Assembly (NCBI GenBank): GCA_936432065.2
Contig: OW386285.2
Span: forward strand, 171,473,984-171,537,983
Reading direction: 5' to 3'
DNA from: Rutpela maculata
Lineage: Eukaryota; Arthropoda; Insecta; Coleoptera; Cerambycidae
Length of the DNA: 64,000 bases
A program made the position numbers and the translations under genes. The notes beneath the pieces are model-generated. The model saw only the letters and a list, made by a program, of their open reading frames with translations. It was not told the origin of the DNA and did not search any database. Below, in pieces: positions 49,049 through 61,118 of this stretch; within the stretch, counting starts at the first letter, position 1, and the number at the start of each line of letters is the position of its first letter.

Positions 49049-50171
49049 TACACCCAGGAGACAGGAACTTGAAATTTGACAAGAACGTTGAAAAATTCAA
49101 AATGGCGGCTCTAATATGGCGGCTAATCTATATTTGTGGAAGGCACTACCCGCATTTCCAAACAGCACAAGGTTATTCTACGGACATTCTAGGGACATAA
49201 AGCTAGGATATACCAGTATGCTGAGGATATCTAGAAGTGGCACTAGTTTCCGTGTCCTCAAGATATCCCTGGGACTCCTACAGGATTTATTTTATGCTAT
49301 CTTAGGATATCTCTGTATATAGGTTTTAGGGCTAGCGTTTACCAAAATAGCCAGGCTGCAAGTTGCTTTCAAACAATAATGTTAGCAACTTGCTGCGCTA
49401 TGTCCTTCATTGCATAGCAAGCTGTTAGCATTCACGCCGAAATGATATTTTTACTACTTGAAAACATTATGTTGCATTGTTTGCTTGAAACTACCAAAAC
49501 ATTTAAATTTAAAAGTAGCAAAAATATTATTTTGGCGTGAAATGCTTAGTGTGCTACACATTGGCCAGAGGACAATAGTAGAGTAACAAGCTGTTGGCAC
49601 TAAAAGCAAATTTCCGATGAGTCTTGCTATTTAGATTACTAAACAGTCATTTCTTTCTTGGGTATCGTCTGCTTGTACTATTTGTATTGAAGTTCTGAAA
49701 AGACGCCTCTACCACCCCAATTCAACGATAATAAATGTGATGGTTTTGAAGATACGAGCACAATGTTTACATCTTAAAAACCAGTCTACTGACAAATTCC
49801 GAAAAAATAGACATTGTGATTTAATGTGTTGGCATTTAGGAAGGTAGCTTTTCCAGATTATGGTAAGAATGATACAAAACAGCACTAAAGAGTAGAAATA
49901 CTGACGGTTTCACTAATGAGCTTTTAACGACCTGTCACGTGACCGCGGGTTTGTGGAAAAACGCACTACCGGGCGTCAAAATGACGCGACACCAATTTAT
50001 TTCTCAAGGGGCGCCAGTCGCGTATTACCCCGTTCTTCTACCTCCCAGGCGGGTTCGAGATAAGATGTACTTCGGTAGCCGAGTAATGGACCAAGGCTGC
50101 ACTACCACAGATCAGAAACGACGCTCTCTCTGGACTCGAATTCCCTCGTTAGGGGTTTAGGTTCTTAATTT
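49049..50171. repeat. Unassigned, with a small foldback
   Basis: 49430-49545: cacgccgaaatgatattttt pairs with aaaaatattattttggcgtg. 49925-50160 is more G+C rich (cacgtgaccgcgggtttgtgg) with a 73-residue frame of no known similarity. It directly precedes the dispersed block at 50172. Confidence 0.4.
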
Positions 50172-50928
50172 CCTGAATTTTTGCATAAAAAAATCCCAAC
50201 CGAAGAATTTCTCTGCGGAGGGATTAGTTTTGGTACGCGGAAACCACGTTTTGGTCCATTAATAACGGAATCTGTTTCTCAAAAAACGCATAAAAAAATC
50301 CCTATCAAACCTCCGTAAAGCAACCAGAAGGTCGAAAGTTAATGCGAATTAACTCGACACATCCGGCTTTCTATACGAAAGTTCCAGGGATTATAGACCG
50401 TCAACAGGCCTCAAGATCAATTAAGAAACAATAGTTCAAAGAATCCGTTTATTTAACAGAATTGGTTATGCAAAATTCTCAAGATAAGAATCGTGCCTTC
50501 CCCAATCAAGGTAGTGACTTTCAGACCATACAAGCGAGAGCGCTCACGCTAACGATCGATTAGGTAGAAAAGATTCATACATACCTTCTCAGAATCAAAA
50601 TGCGAGCTTTTTGAATCATTTCAGACTCTGGGTAAATGAATAATTAAGGCTGACTGAAATTAACTTAAAAAAATTTTACTAAATGAATTTAGTTTCGCTA
50701 GAGACTACTTAGCTTTAAAGTTCTTGTATCATGGAGATTCACGTACTCACATTCAGAGGATTTATTACTGCGTAAGTTGAATGGCGTTCGATCAGTCCAC
50801 GACTTACTAACCCTTATCACAGTCGTTCAATATTATCGATATGGCAGCTACTCACCTTCGAGCGACTTTTAGGCAAAATTGAATTTTTGGATTTTTATGC
50901 ACAAGGCGTTTTCCTCTATAACTTTGTG
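50172..50928 (+). repeat. Dispersed 0.76-kb repeat, copy 1
   Basis: Closely similar, in direct orientation, to 63100-63872. It starts tttttgcataaaaaaatccc and ends ggatttttatgcacaaggcg, so short inverted ends (tgcataaaaa-atcc) are present. Internal marks are gaagaatttctctgcggagg, tatagaccgtcaacaggcct and accatacaagcgagagcgct. No coding frame. It could be a solo LTR or a non-autonomous DNA element; the ends do not decide. Confidence 0.7.
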
Positions 50929-51189
50929 TGCATTGATTTTTATCAATTTTTGCTTATCGGCACTACGCCGGCTTTGTCAAAATCTTCTATTTTGCCTTTC
51001 GGATGCAGTGCATCGCTAAAATTTTATGCTCATACTTTAGAATTGGGCTTTCAATGACCATACCTCAAAGGTCAATGTCTTTGGTGGAGGAATAAAAAAT
51101 AAAAAATATTTTAAAGTATATTTTCGTGGTACTTTTTAAACTGACTGACTTTGTGGTACTTTTGAAAAATCTATTTTAAGACCAATTTT

Positions 51190-51590
51190 AGCGTACTTTT
51201 GAAAAATCGATTTTCGAGCCAAATTTCAAGGTGCTTTTGAAAAACTAATCTGCGGGTGAAATTTTGGCGTACTTTTGAAAAATCGATTTTCAAGCCAAAT
51301 TTCAAGGTAGTTTTGAAAAATTAATCTGCGGGTGAAATTTTGGCGACTTTTGAAAAATCGATTTTCAAGCCAAATTTCAAGGTAGTTTTGAAAAATTAAT
51401 CTGCGGGTGAAATTTTGGCGTACTTTTGAAAAGTCGATTTTCAAACCAATTTTCAAGGTAGTTTTGAAAAATTAATCTGCAAGTGAAATTTTGGCGTACT
51501 TTCGATAAATCAATTCTTGAGCCAAACTTTGACGCCCTTTCAAAAATATTATTTTTCAAAGTCCAATTTGTGGTACCTTTGAAAAAGTAT
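51190..51590. repeat. Minisatellite, about 75-bp unit
   Basis: Four to five tandem copies of a unit containing acttttgaaaaatcgatttt, caagccaaatttcaagg and aatctgcgggtgaaattttg. Copies differ by small indels (gcgtactttt versus gcgactttt). Two overlapping minus-strand frames merely follow the repeat. Confidence 0.85.
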
Positions 51591-52670
51591 ATTATTCATA
51601 AATCTTTGTCATTATATACTTCTGCTCTCATATCCTGAACCAAAAACATTTTTTCTAAGTGAAAATTCGGTGTTTCTTCGAATTTTCGCCTGGTCATTTA
51701 CAACGCCTTATAGAACCCAAAACGGTCCTTATGGACTGATCTGTGCCTCTGCAGACTCTTAAAAATGTCTTTAATTGAAATTTTTGCCTAAGTCGAATTT
51801 TGATTATGTCTTCAGCTTAGGACGATTTTGGAGAGTTCTACAACAGGTTCACCGATCTCCCCCCACGAAACCGCGAACCGGTTTTTTACCTGGGAATTCC
51901 GCGGTTCATACGTGCACTGTAGCGTTGGGTGAGGGTTTCGGTATTCTCTGTCATTTCCATGCAGAGATTTATGTAATTTACTTTTATCAAATATGTGTAT
52001 ATAATGCACTACATGATTACTAGCTTTCGACAATGAACTGGATATTTTTTTCTGGGAAAATCGTACTATTTCAACAATGGAATTTAGAACGTCAAAATAT
52101 CTCTTTTTCGTTCGACGTTAATGTTGTCGATCTTTATTAAAAGTATGTATTTAATGGTAACCATAATTACACGGGGAAATTTATATATTTTTGTCATACT
52201 CTGAGGAATTTACATATTTTTAAAATGCTATGAGTCTCACGGGCTTTCCAAATCGCTGTTATTCTAGGTAAGTTAAGCTGTTGTTAACGTTAACTACTGT
52301 TTTAATAATAGGGCCTTATCTGTTACTATTATCTGTACCTATATAATAGGTATTTATTTTTCAACATAATGACACCGCAAGAAAGGCCGAAAACACGAGG
52401 TTGTATATGAACTTAATGTGGTTTACGTAAGATTATTGAGATTTTATCAGCTCGGCGTTATTATAATGTATGAGGTTTTTTTTTAAAGTATTAACAATGT
52501 ATCTTGTTTTATTTTGAGCTTGGGAATACCTGTGTATGCTTATCAATGCCGTATTATTCGAGTCACCTGGTTTTTCCAAAACATATTTTTATCTGCGGAT
52601 CTTCCCATTATATATATTTTTAGATGTGGTCCGATTTATTATCATTTGTTGTTCGCTGTACGGTTTCCTG
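51591..52670. other. Unassigned stretch
   Basis: No gene or repeat is recognised. 82- and 73-residue frames near 51775-52033 overlap on opposite strands without family features. Confidence 0.3.
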
Positions 52671-53620
52671 CTTGATGTGTATATCATTTCTCACCGGCAG
52701 ATCGTTAATTACTTGAAAACCCCGCTAGTGTTTACGTTTGAAAGCATAACAATTCTACATGGCAGTTATATCAAAGATGTTTTAACTCCTAGATCGCTCA
52801 ACCCTATCTCAATTTTGTATAAAACATATCCTACTTTTTCAAGCAAAGAACCGCCCATTATCTCTCCCACTTTGCTTCCACTCCGGGCCCAACTACAAAC
52901 ACTCGTGTTGTCTATGCGCATGCCTCGCATCTAGTTGGTGTCCTGTCGCAAACCTTCGCGACGTTGTCAAAGATCAGAGACAAAAGCCGCTGAAAGCGGG
53001 GAATTTTGAAGTGGTCAAACGCAATAACGTTGAGCGATCGGAAAATGTAGAGAAAATGGTGACAGTCCGGCAACACCGCTGGTTGCTTCGATCAGTTGTT
53101 AGTGCCGCTTGAGATTTGATTGCGTTTGCGCTTTAAGAGCGTAAAATCTTGTTGAGAAACTCCAACTGACCCGACAATAGCAATGGTAAAGTCCGGCAAT
53201 TCCAACATTGGTGTCTCGCTTTTTGAGGCGTGTTAATATTGCTCTCTCCGTTGAGGTGTTTGCTGCTTTGTCATATACGAATTCCTTATGGGTTAAACCA
53301 TCTAGTAGTTAAAGATCTTTGAGTTATATACGTCATATCAGCTTAACAGTGTATTTCTTTTAACCTATAACTGAATCTCTAATATATGTGGTTTAACATT
53401 AGTAAATAACGATAAATACATTGCACTACTCAATAATGATGTATACCATCACAGGAATTAGAAAGCCGAGGGGAAAGGCCCATGTTTGCGTAGCGACACC
53501 ATCCGTCCGTCGTGGCTGATTTACATATTTCGCGGGCAAATCGTTAATTACATGGAAACCCGCTAGTGTTTGCGTTTGAAAGCATAATAATTCTACATGG
53601 CAGCTATATTTCGTAACTCT
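52671..53620 (+). repeat. Duplicated block pair
   Basis: 52690-52770 and 53535-53615 are direct copies (cagatcgttaattacttgaa or caaatcgttaattacatgga, then gcgtttgaaagcataa, then attctacatggcag). They lie about 845 bp apart. A 132-residue frame (52536-52934) runs into the first copy and shows no family similarity. Confidence 0.65.
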
Positions 53621-53958
53621 GGCCTTTCCCGGCTTCGTGCAGACTTATTCGCTGCATATGGACACTTTCACATTTTAAAATGCTGGTGACTGATTTGCAT
53701 AAAATATAGAAAGCGTGTTCAAGTTAGCCTGTGTTGTATGTAACCTGTCTTTATCAGAACGCTAGGAAATTTTTAGTATTCCCTTGTACGACATGAATGT
53801 ACGTACGTAATTTGTCTTTGCATTTTTACGTTCCATACCTGGCTATCCACAATGGGATTTACATTGCTTTCACAGTGCTCAAAAATACATCGTTTCGTTC
53901 GACATGTAAGCGATCTTTTTCAGATGCCATACAGAATTACCTTGGGGAATTTATACAT

Positions 53959-53984
53959 ACACACACACACACACACACACACAC
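53959..53984. repeat. (CA)n microsatellite
   Basis: Thirteen uninterrupted AC units. Confidence 0.95.
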
Positions 53985-54260
53985 GTGTATGGCAACGCTT
54001 ACCGCATATCATGAACTACACCCAGTTGTGGCACTAATGAAACCGGCTGGTCCGGGGGGTAGTCTGAACTGCGCGTATCATTGGGTAATAAATGATTTTT
54101 CGATACACTCGCTCTAACGACCAATATATAAAAAAAATCAATTATGGAATCAGATGCCATTAAATTGAAGTGTATCTTTACGATTCCATAAGCATAGGAG
54201 CTTCAATTAAAAGTGTGTCAGAGTGCCTTAAATATATACCCTACCGTAAAATGTACACGA
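53985..54260 (+). repeat. Dispersed repeat family, copy 1
   Basis: Bases 54090-54225 (tcgatacactcgctctaacg, then attatggaatcagatgccat) recur with changes at 58980-59110. Related sequence lies at 62740-63050 and, inverted, at 56345-56635. Shared tracts are atgaactacacccagttgtg-like and gattccataagcatag. Non-coding. Confidence 0.6.
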
Positions 54261-55480
54261 AATGCCATAAGGATAGCATCCCGAAGATTTCCGAAGTGTA
54301 AGGAATATTTTGACATGCGCAGAACACAATATTTATTTGATGAACTCTATTCCAACAATAGAGTTGGAATATAAGAAAAGCTAAGAGAAATTACTCGGTG
54401 CGCAATCTGCATTAGGAGTTTTTCTAACCAGGAGATAACTAATGTAAACTTTAAATATTGCACTAGCAGAAATTATTTTAGAATATATACAGGACCCACC
54501 ACTACAGTTATATGGGCCTTTTTTAATCACCTTTTTTTTACTGAAATTCGATATGATTAATTTTTTTTTAGCTTATTTCTTACGTCTTTCTTATTTTTAC
54601 TTCCACATCCAGTAGAAGTAATAGCAACGAAAAAAAATAGGCTCAAAATGTCATGAAATGTCGAGATTTTAGTTTGAGTAAAAAGAATTATGTGTGTCGT
54701 TCTGTCTGTCTGTCGGCCTGTAACTTTTTGTGCGCAAGATTACTCTGGAACCGTTTAAGATATTGACTTAAAATTTAGTACATGTATGTATTTTAATGAG
54801 ATCTGGAACTAGATTATATTTTGATCTTATTTTGTTGAAAGGTTGGGGTAAATTGTGGTAAATCAAGCAAGAGTCCATTAAATTTGTATTTAGTATTAGT
54901 CCAGTCAACGAAAGAGTTGTAGAAAACATGGAGGAGGGGAGAATTTTCCTTTTCAAGTATGTGTTGGAGGTAGTTAGTAAGTAAGCATACTAAAAGTCAC
55001 CGCCCCTAGCACCGCAGCTTCAGGGGAGAGGGGGGTGGAAAAATTCTTTTTCTCGATTCTTCGCTCATAACCCAGAAACGATGCGACGTACGGAAAAAGG
55101 TAATCTATGCAAAATTAAACATAATTAAATTTCCTACAAGAATGTTTATATTCATTTTCTTCCTATGTGTTATAGTTTACAAGATATTCGCCTGATCAAA
55201 ATAGATAATTAATAAATTAATTAACTGGGCAATTTCAATATTTCTATCAAAGCGGTTTACCGTCGTCTTCTAATAACTCAGTCATAAAACAGTCTTTATT
55301 AACATGCTTTTATTAAGTCGACCCTAACTAACTATCTATCTAACTATGTATCTATCTATGTAATAAGGTCTAAGGAACTGTTCACCCACTTTTAATTGTT
55401 GTATCATCATGAAATTTGGCAATTGTGTGTAGCTCTGTTGAAAATACAATATGGTAAGTATACTCAATATTATAATACGT
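54261..55480. repeat. Truncated ACTTCCACATCC foldback unit and unassigned flank
   Basis: 54599-54930 matches the inner half of the 24500 unit (acttccacatccagtagaag, then tctgtctgtctgtcgg, then gatctggaactagattatat) but lacks the outer half. Past 54960 nothing is recognisable; near 55325 there is a ctatctaactatgtatctat run. Confidence 0.65.
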
Positions 55481-56345
55481 TCAAAATGGCCGCCGCCCCA
55501 AGATGGATTATAATTTTCTTTACAACCCCCTTGATATGGTTATCAAAAGAAAGGGTTTGATAAGTAAAAAACAACATGTGATCAAGACTTACAAATTCAA
55601 AATGGCGGCGTCAGCATGGCGGATAATATTTATCAATTATCGTAGGATTCCCTTGATATGGATATCAGAAGGAATGGTTTGATAAGTAGAAAACAAATAC
55701 GTGATCAAACCTTAAAAATTCAAAATGGCGGTGTCAACATGGCGGATAAGTTTTATCAATTATCGTCGGATTCCCTTGATATGGGTATCAAAAAAAAAAG
55801 CTGATAAGTAGAAAACAAATAAGTGATCATAACTTAAAAATTCAAAATGGCGGCGTCAACACAGCGGATGGGTTTTATCAATTATCGTCGGATTCCCTTG
55901 ATATGGATATCAAAGTAAAGAGCTTGATAAGTAAAAAACAAATATGTGATCAAAGTTTAAAAATTCAAAATGGCGGCGTCAATATGGCTGATACGTTTTA
56001 TCAATTATCGTCGGATTCCCTTGACATGGATATCAAAGTAAAGGGCTTGATAAGTAGAAAACAAATATGTGATCAAAATATAAAAATTCAAACTGGCGGC
56101 GTCAATATGGCCGATACGTTTTATCAATTATCGTCGGATTCCCTTGACATGGATATCAAAGTAAAGGGCTTGATAAGTAGAAAACAAATATGTGATCAAA
56201 ACATAAAAATTCAAAATGGCGGCGTCAACGTGGCTTATAGGATTCATCAATTATCGTCGGATTCCCTTGATATGGGAAGGGTTATAAGGGTTTGATAAGT
56301 AGAAAACAATTATATGATCAATCCTTAAAAACTCAAAATGGCGGC
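55481..56345 (+). repeat. Minisatellite with 123-bp unit and open frame
   Basis: About seven tandem units, each with aaaattcaaaatggcggcgtc, gttttatcaattatcgtcgg and attcccttgatatgg. The unit length is 123 bp, a multiple of three, so 55903-56295 stays open for 130 codons with a 41-residue periodicity (KQICDQ, NGGVNMADTFYQLSSDSLD). Outer units have stops or frame changes and no start or promoter context is seen, so I read this as a repeat and not a gene. The later units are the most alike. Confidence 0.85.
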
Positions 56346-56636
56346 GTCATGGTGGGTCAGAGTGTAGCGAACAATAATCTATTGCCTAACAAATGCATAT
56401 GGCTATACGACAGACGACATCGTAAAGTATTACAATTGGTGGTGTAGTTTATAATCTACTGCAAGCACTTTGTGTGTGCATACGCCTATATTGTGGGACC
56501 TAGTTATGGCATCATACACTCGATGGAATATTTTTGTCCTTATTTGAGTTAGAAACCATGATACAAAAGTGTGTAATGTGAGTGTGACAGAAAGATCATT
56601 GAACCGAATATCCCCAAACGCAATAGTGCAAAATTA
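56346..56636 (-). repeat. Dispersed repeat family, inverted copy
   Basis: gtgtagcgaacaataatcta and gcatacgcctatattgtggg match 58660-59000 in reverse complement. The two copies bracket the foldback elements at 56637-58638. Confidence 0.65.
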
Positions 56637-56923
56637 CACAGGTCTACAAAATAAAAATTCTGCTCCAAGGACTAAACCTATCATGCCTTAAGTATTTTTG
56701 TGTGCTGAATCCGAATTTTCGATCTAAAAAATTTTCTACCGCTTATATTTCGAGTTAATCCCGGTTTTTATTGTCAAAAAACCGTATTTTGACGATAAAA
56801 ACCGGGATTTACTCGAAATCTACGAGGTAGAAAATTTTTTAAATTGAAAATTTAGAATCAGACTCAAAAATGCTTAAGGCATGATAAGTTTAGTCCTTGG
56901 AACAGATTTTTTGTAAGCCTGTG
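56637..56923. mobile_element. Short foldback element with CACAGGTC ends
   Basis: A 287-bp palindrome. It begins cacaggtctacaaaataa and ends ttttttgtaagcctgtg. The second box gctgaatccgaattttcg lies 67 bp in and is mirrored at the right. The centre contains cccggtttttattgtcaaaa and its inverse. It is the simplest member of the CACAG two-box family. Confidence 0.82.
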
Positions 56924-56940
56924 CAGAGGTGCACCTGTTG

Positions 56941-58638
56941 CACAGGTCTACAAAAAAAAATTATGTTTCAAGGACAAAACCTATCATGCCTTAAGTATTT
57001 TTGTGTGCTGAATGTGAATTTTTAATCTAAAAAATTTTCTACTGCGTAGATTTCGAGTAAATCCCGGTTTTTATCGTATGTAATATCACTAGTGCTTAAA
57101 ATTTTATCGAAAATTTTTTCGAAAGCGTGTTGCCTGGTAATATAAAGAGTGCAAATTGGCAGTTTATTATCTGATTAAATCCCGACCGCTTTAGCGGGAG
57201 GGATTTAATCTTTGATAATAAACTGCCAATTTGCACGAGTTATATTAACTAGGGGCGACTTAGCTTGAGAAAAAATTTTTAGACAAAATTTAAAGCACGA
57301 GTGGTATTTGTGGAGAATATTTCACGAATAAATAATTCATTAAGTACATCTTCAATATTATGTTTTCTCATTAACTGCCTTCAGACGTTTTCTTGTCACT
57401 TTTTGGAGTTTACTGACCTTTATTTTCAATTTCATCATTAATTTGATATACAGAAATATTTCCAAACCGACTCATATTGTCAAAACAGCAAATCTGAAAC
57501 AAACGCAGTAGAAACAACGGAGATTCGCTATATTTTAAAATAATCTAGTGACGTTTCCATGGCAACTAGTAAATAAAACTAGTTGAAACCTTAGATATTA
57601 TAATATATAGACTGGCTTAACACCTTTCAGGCATTTCTGAGGTGCAATACGACGAGGAACGATAGAGAGAGCACTACTTTAGTACCAATGTCTCGCCCAA
57701 ATAAAATATACACCCATGGTTCCGAGATTGGCATAGAGAGCGCCATCTAGCGCTACAAGTTATATTCCATAATAAATAAATGTTCATCGACTCATATTTA
57801 CGTATTTAATCCTTACTTTTAACTTACGAAGTTTATGAATTAATTGTGTTGAGGTTTGCTTTGTTAAGCAAAGAGAATTTTAAATACAACAAATTATAAT
57901 GTTTGATGCACAGCTTTGATTCAACGAGTTACTTTTTGGTAGATTACCATATATGTAAGTACTATACATTTTTAGTTTGTTCCAGAGCGAATGTGTACTT
58001 GACATTTATAATAAATGATTTGCTTACCTTTGTAACTACGTTATTGAGCTATTGAAAGCTGTGCTTGACTTGTTCCTGTATTATGAGCTATATTAAGTAC
58101 AATCTTTGTGTGTAATTGTTACCTGATTGAACACTAGGAAAATTGACATAGTTACAGATAGGCAAAAGTTACAGCCTATATATTTCAGACAAGATTCGCT
58201 TTGGAATTGAGGTGTGTTTTTGTTTGCTACTACATAATACAATATTACAATTTACAAGGTAAGTACGTTAACAATTACTTAGTAATAAGCTAGAGAAGAT
58301 ATTTATAGATAAAACTTAAAAGCTCGACAAAAAACCTCAAAAAATTTTCGCATATTTGCCGCTGCAGCGACCTAAAAAATTAGAGCGATAAATTTTGCAT
58401 GTTGGTCCTGTCAAAAGCCGATCTAGCTTGAATTACCACTAATAATGACGTTTGATTGGTGCAATGTTTTGAAAAAACGGGCTCTCATTGGCTATAGCGT
58501 TAATGAGTGAAATAATCGTTAAAATACGTTTTTTGACAAGTTTTTAAATTGAAAATTCGGTTTCAGCACACAAAAATACTTAAGGCATAATAAGTTAAGT
58601 CCTTGGAGCAGAAATTTTATTGTTTTTGTAGACCTGTG
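56941..58638. mobile_element. Longer member of the same foldback family
   Basis: It begins cacaggtctacaaaaaaaaa 17 bp after the previous element and ends tttttgtagacctgtg. The two ends are inverted copies for about 130 bp each. The interior (57080-58535) is a different sequence with a foldback at 57090-57310. A stem of about 30 bp there holds ggcagtttattatctgatta and ggattta paired around gaccgctttagcggga. No transposase frame was found. Confidence 0.75.
57090..57310. repeat. Strong hairpin within the element
   Basis: gtgcaaattggcagtttatt at 57150 pairs with aataaactgccaatttgcac near 57217, and gattaaatcccg pairs with gagggatttaatc. The stem is nearly complete. Confidence 0.8.
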
Positions 58639-59754
58639 TTATTATTGATGATCACTTTCTGGCCACCACGGCACTGTTGGTTTAAACTATTGTGTGCCAC
58701 ACTTCTGCGTGTATTCACAACATGAACTGAAACCAACTGTGGCAAAATATACACACTATTTACAAGTTGGGTTTTTAAGTATGCACATTAAACGTATAAT
58801 CAAATAAGGAGAAAAATATGCCATCGAGTGAATGGCGCCATAACTTGGTTCCACAATATAGGCGTATGCGCGCACAAATTGTTTCCAGCAGATTATTTAC
58901 CACCCCCAATTGTAATACTTTACGATGCCGTTTAACGTATAGCCCTGTGCATTTGATCGGGCAATAAATTATTGTTCGTTACACTCGTTATAAAGTATAA
59001 CATATTAAAAAAACGCGAATTATGGAATCAATGCCAGATGCCATTAACATGAATTGTATATCTGCGATTCCATAAGTATAGTAGCTATCTAGTGAAAAGT
59101 GTATTGGGGTGCCACAAACATAATGTGTAAAATGTTAATGAAATGACATAATGGTGATTTTCCTGTAAAATATCCGTGCAATAGTATAATAATAATGTGT
59201 AATAGCTCTTTATTTAACAAGTTGCGAAAGCAACACCTACTCTCTTTGATGATTACAAGCGTAGCGGGTTAAACAATTACATGTGAAAAAACATTTTTAT
59301 ACCGTATTGCATACAAGATTTTTTCAATTCCTTACTAAAATCACAAAAAAAGAAAATATATAATCCTGACATGACACTTCGAAAAAAAAGAACTTTTATC
59401 ACTCATATTTATGTTTGTGTGAAAAATAATTATTTGTCTATCTTAAGCACTGAAATTCAACTTTTTATCATAATGTGGAATTTAGTTGCCAAGGCCCGTA
59501 AGACCGAGGCAAAAGGTAAGGTAAAAAATGCAAGATTTCAATTAGATTTTTGTAATATTCAAACCGAGATATTGAATTATTCAGATTTTTCTCTCGTAAG
59601 CCTTAGCGTATTCTTGAATTTTCGAGAATTTAAAATAAATATAATTCGTACAAAACTTCTTATGTATTTTTCGAGGTATTTTATATCGAAAAATCGCTTG
59701 TTTTCTTCTGTGATAAGTGATAATCTCAATTTTTAATCATAATCATCATGAATA
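58639..59754 (+). repeat. Dispersed repeat family copy, then unassigned
   Basis: 58660-59130 is the direct relative of 53985-54260 and the inverted relative of 56346-56636. 59131-59754 holds a 121-residue frame (59371-59736) with no recognised domain and high Phe/Ile/Leu content, which I regard as chance. Confidence 0.5.
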
Positions 59755-60780
59755 AAGTAAAAAGAAATGTTGAGGCCTTTGGTTCTTTTACACACACTAA
59801 ATGACAATTTTATTTTTTTTCACCCCCTTTAATAATAGGGTGGAGGTGGTAATGGGAGTGGCTAATGCTAAACATTTTTTAACACCTTAGCTTCTCTTAT
59901 AGGTATATACTAAGTACCAATTTTATAGACTCAGTGGCGTAACAGACACCCCCGCAGACCTCACACCGCGGTGGGGGGCCCGGCCAGCTGGGAGGGCCCA
60001 CATTGACGGATGGCCGACCCCCATTCAAAACTCTGCGGCCAGCTTTGCTTTTCACAGATATGTATTTCATTTCATAATTGAATGAATTAAATTCATAAAT
60101 AATCTTATTTATAAATAATGTTATTTTTCGCTCGATCACTTCTACCCCCGCTACTACCATACATTGTAAGCAACATTATACTGTTTTAAAATTTTGATTT
60201 TGTATCATGTTTGCTGAAATATTACTTATAATGATTTAATAACTACCTAATATATATGTCTACCGTCTACCTAAGATTATGCAAAAAATTCGAATTGTTT
60301 GCTGTTTTATTATGTACAATACCCAGTGTGGGTATTGTACATAACGATTAACCAATTCAACAATTCATAAACCTGAACCTAACAGAAAATAAGAATTATC
60401 ATTTTCCACTCGTTATAGTGAGGAGGCCCCTGAAAACGTTTGCGGGGGGGCACTCAGTTTCTGTTACGCCACTGTATGGACTCTTACTTGCTTGGTTTAC
60501 GTATTTACCCCCATTTACCCCAATTTACCCCCCAACCCTTCAACGGAATAAGATCAAAATATAATCAAGTTCCAGATCTCGTTAAAATACATACGTGTAC
60601 CAAATTTTGAGGTCAATATCTCAAACGGTTCCAGAGTAAACATGCGCACAAAAAATTACAGACCGACCGACAGACAGAATTTTTTTTTGCTCAAACTTAA
60701 AATCTCGACGTTTCATGACATTTTAAGCCTATTTGAACAATAAAAATTTTCAGATTTTTTTTGCATTACTAAAATTGCAA
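59755..60780. repeat. ACTTCCACATCC-type foldback unit split by a hAT element
   Basis: 59755-59931 and 60483-60780 together match 15890-16340 in order (ttctct..tatatacta, then accaattttatggactctta, then ccagatctcgtta, then tcaaacggttccagagtaaa). The break is exactly at the hAT insertion. The outer left edge of the unit is missing. Confidence 0.75.
59932..60474. mobile_element. Non-autonomous hAT element, 543 bp
   Basis: The terminal inverted repeat is cagtggcgtaacaga, exact at both ends. The 8-bp duplications tatagact (59924-59931) and tatggact (60475-60482) differ at one base. The related unsplit unit at 16050-16070 reads tatggact, so the left copy carries the change. The interior has a short palindrome at 60313-60345 (tatgtacaatacccagtg and inverse). 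No transposase frame. Confidence 0.88.
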
Positions 60781-61118
60781 AAAAATATGTAGCCATCAGT
60801 TTGAGTCGTAATTTTAACTACTAAATCGACATTTAATTTAGAAGTTATTTTTTTTTGTTGTTGTCAGTTATAAACCATAAAAGAATTTATAGAGCAATTT
60901 ATAGTTTTATTTTTCATTTTATAACGAGAAAATATAAAGAAGTTGTTTAAAATTAAGTTTATTTATAAACTGTTTTTATTGATATTTATTTATTTGTGGC
61001 ATTGGTGATGTAAGTTTCAATACAAAAATTAATTAAATAAAAAAAAAATTAAAATACAATTGTAATTTTAAACTAATTTTCCGGTTATAAAATAAAAAAC
61101 GTTGCCTAAGGAATCACT

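Noticed and set aside
49925..50160. Possible LTR-retrotransposon primer-binding site (ggggcgccagtcgcg)
   Set aside because: It does not match a tRNA 3' end well enough and no LTR pair is defined around it.
52536..52934. 132-residue open frame on the plus strand
   Set aside because: No family motif is seen, it is rich in Ile/Phe/Tyr as expected from A+T-rich DNA, and it runs into a duplicated repeat block at 52690.
55903..56295. 130-residue repeat protein
   Set aside because: The frame is open only because the unit is 123 bp. Neighbouring units carry stops and there is no gene context.
55481..56345. CRISPR-like array
   Set aside because: Units are tandem with no distinct spacers, and the window is clearly eukaryotic.
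59371..59736. 121-residue open frame
   Set aside because: Low-complexity A+T-driven composition, no domain, no splice or promoter context.
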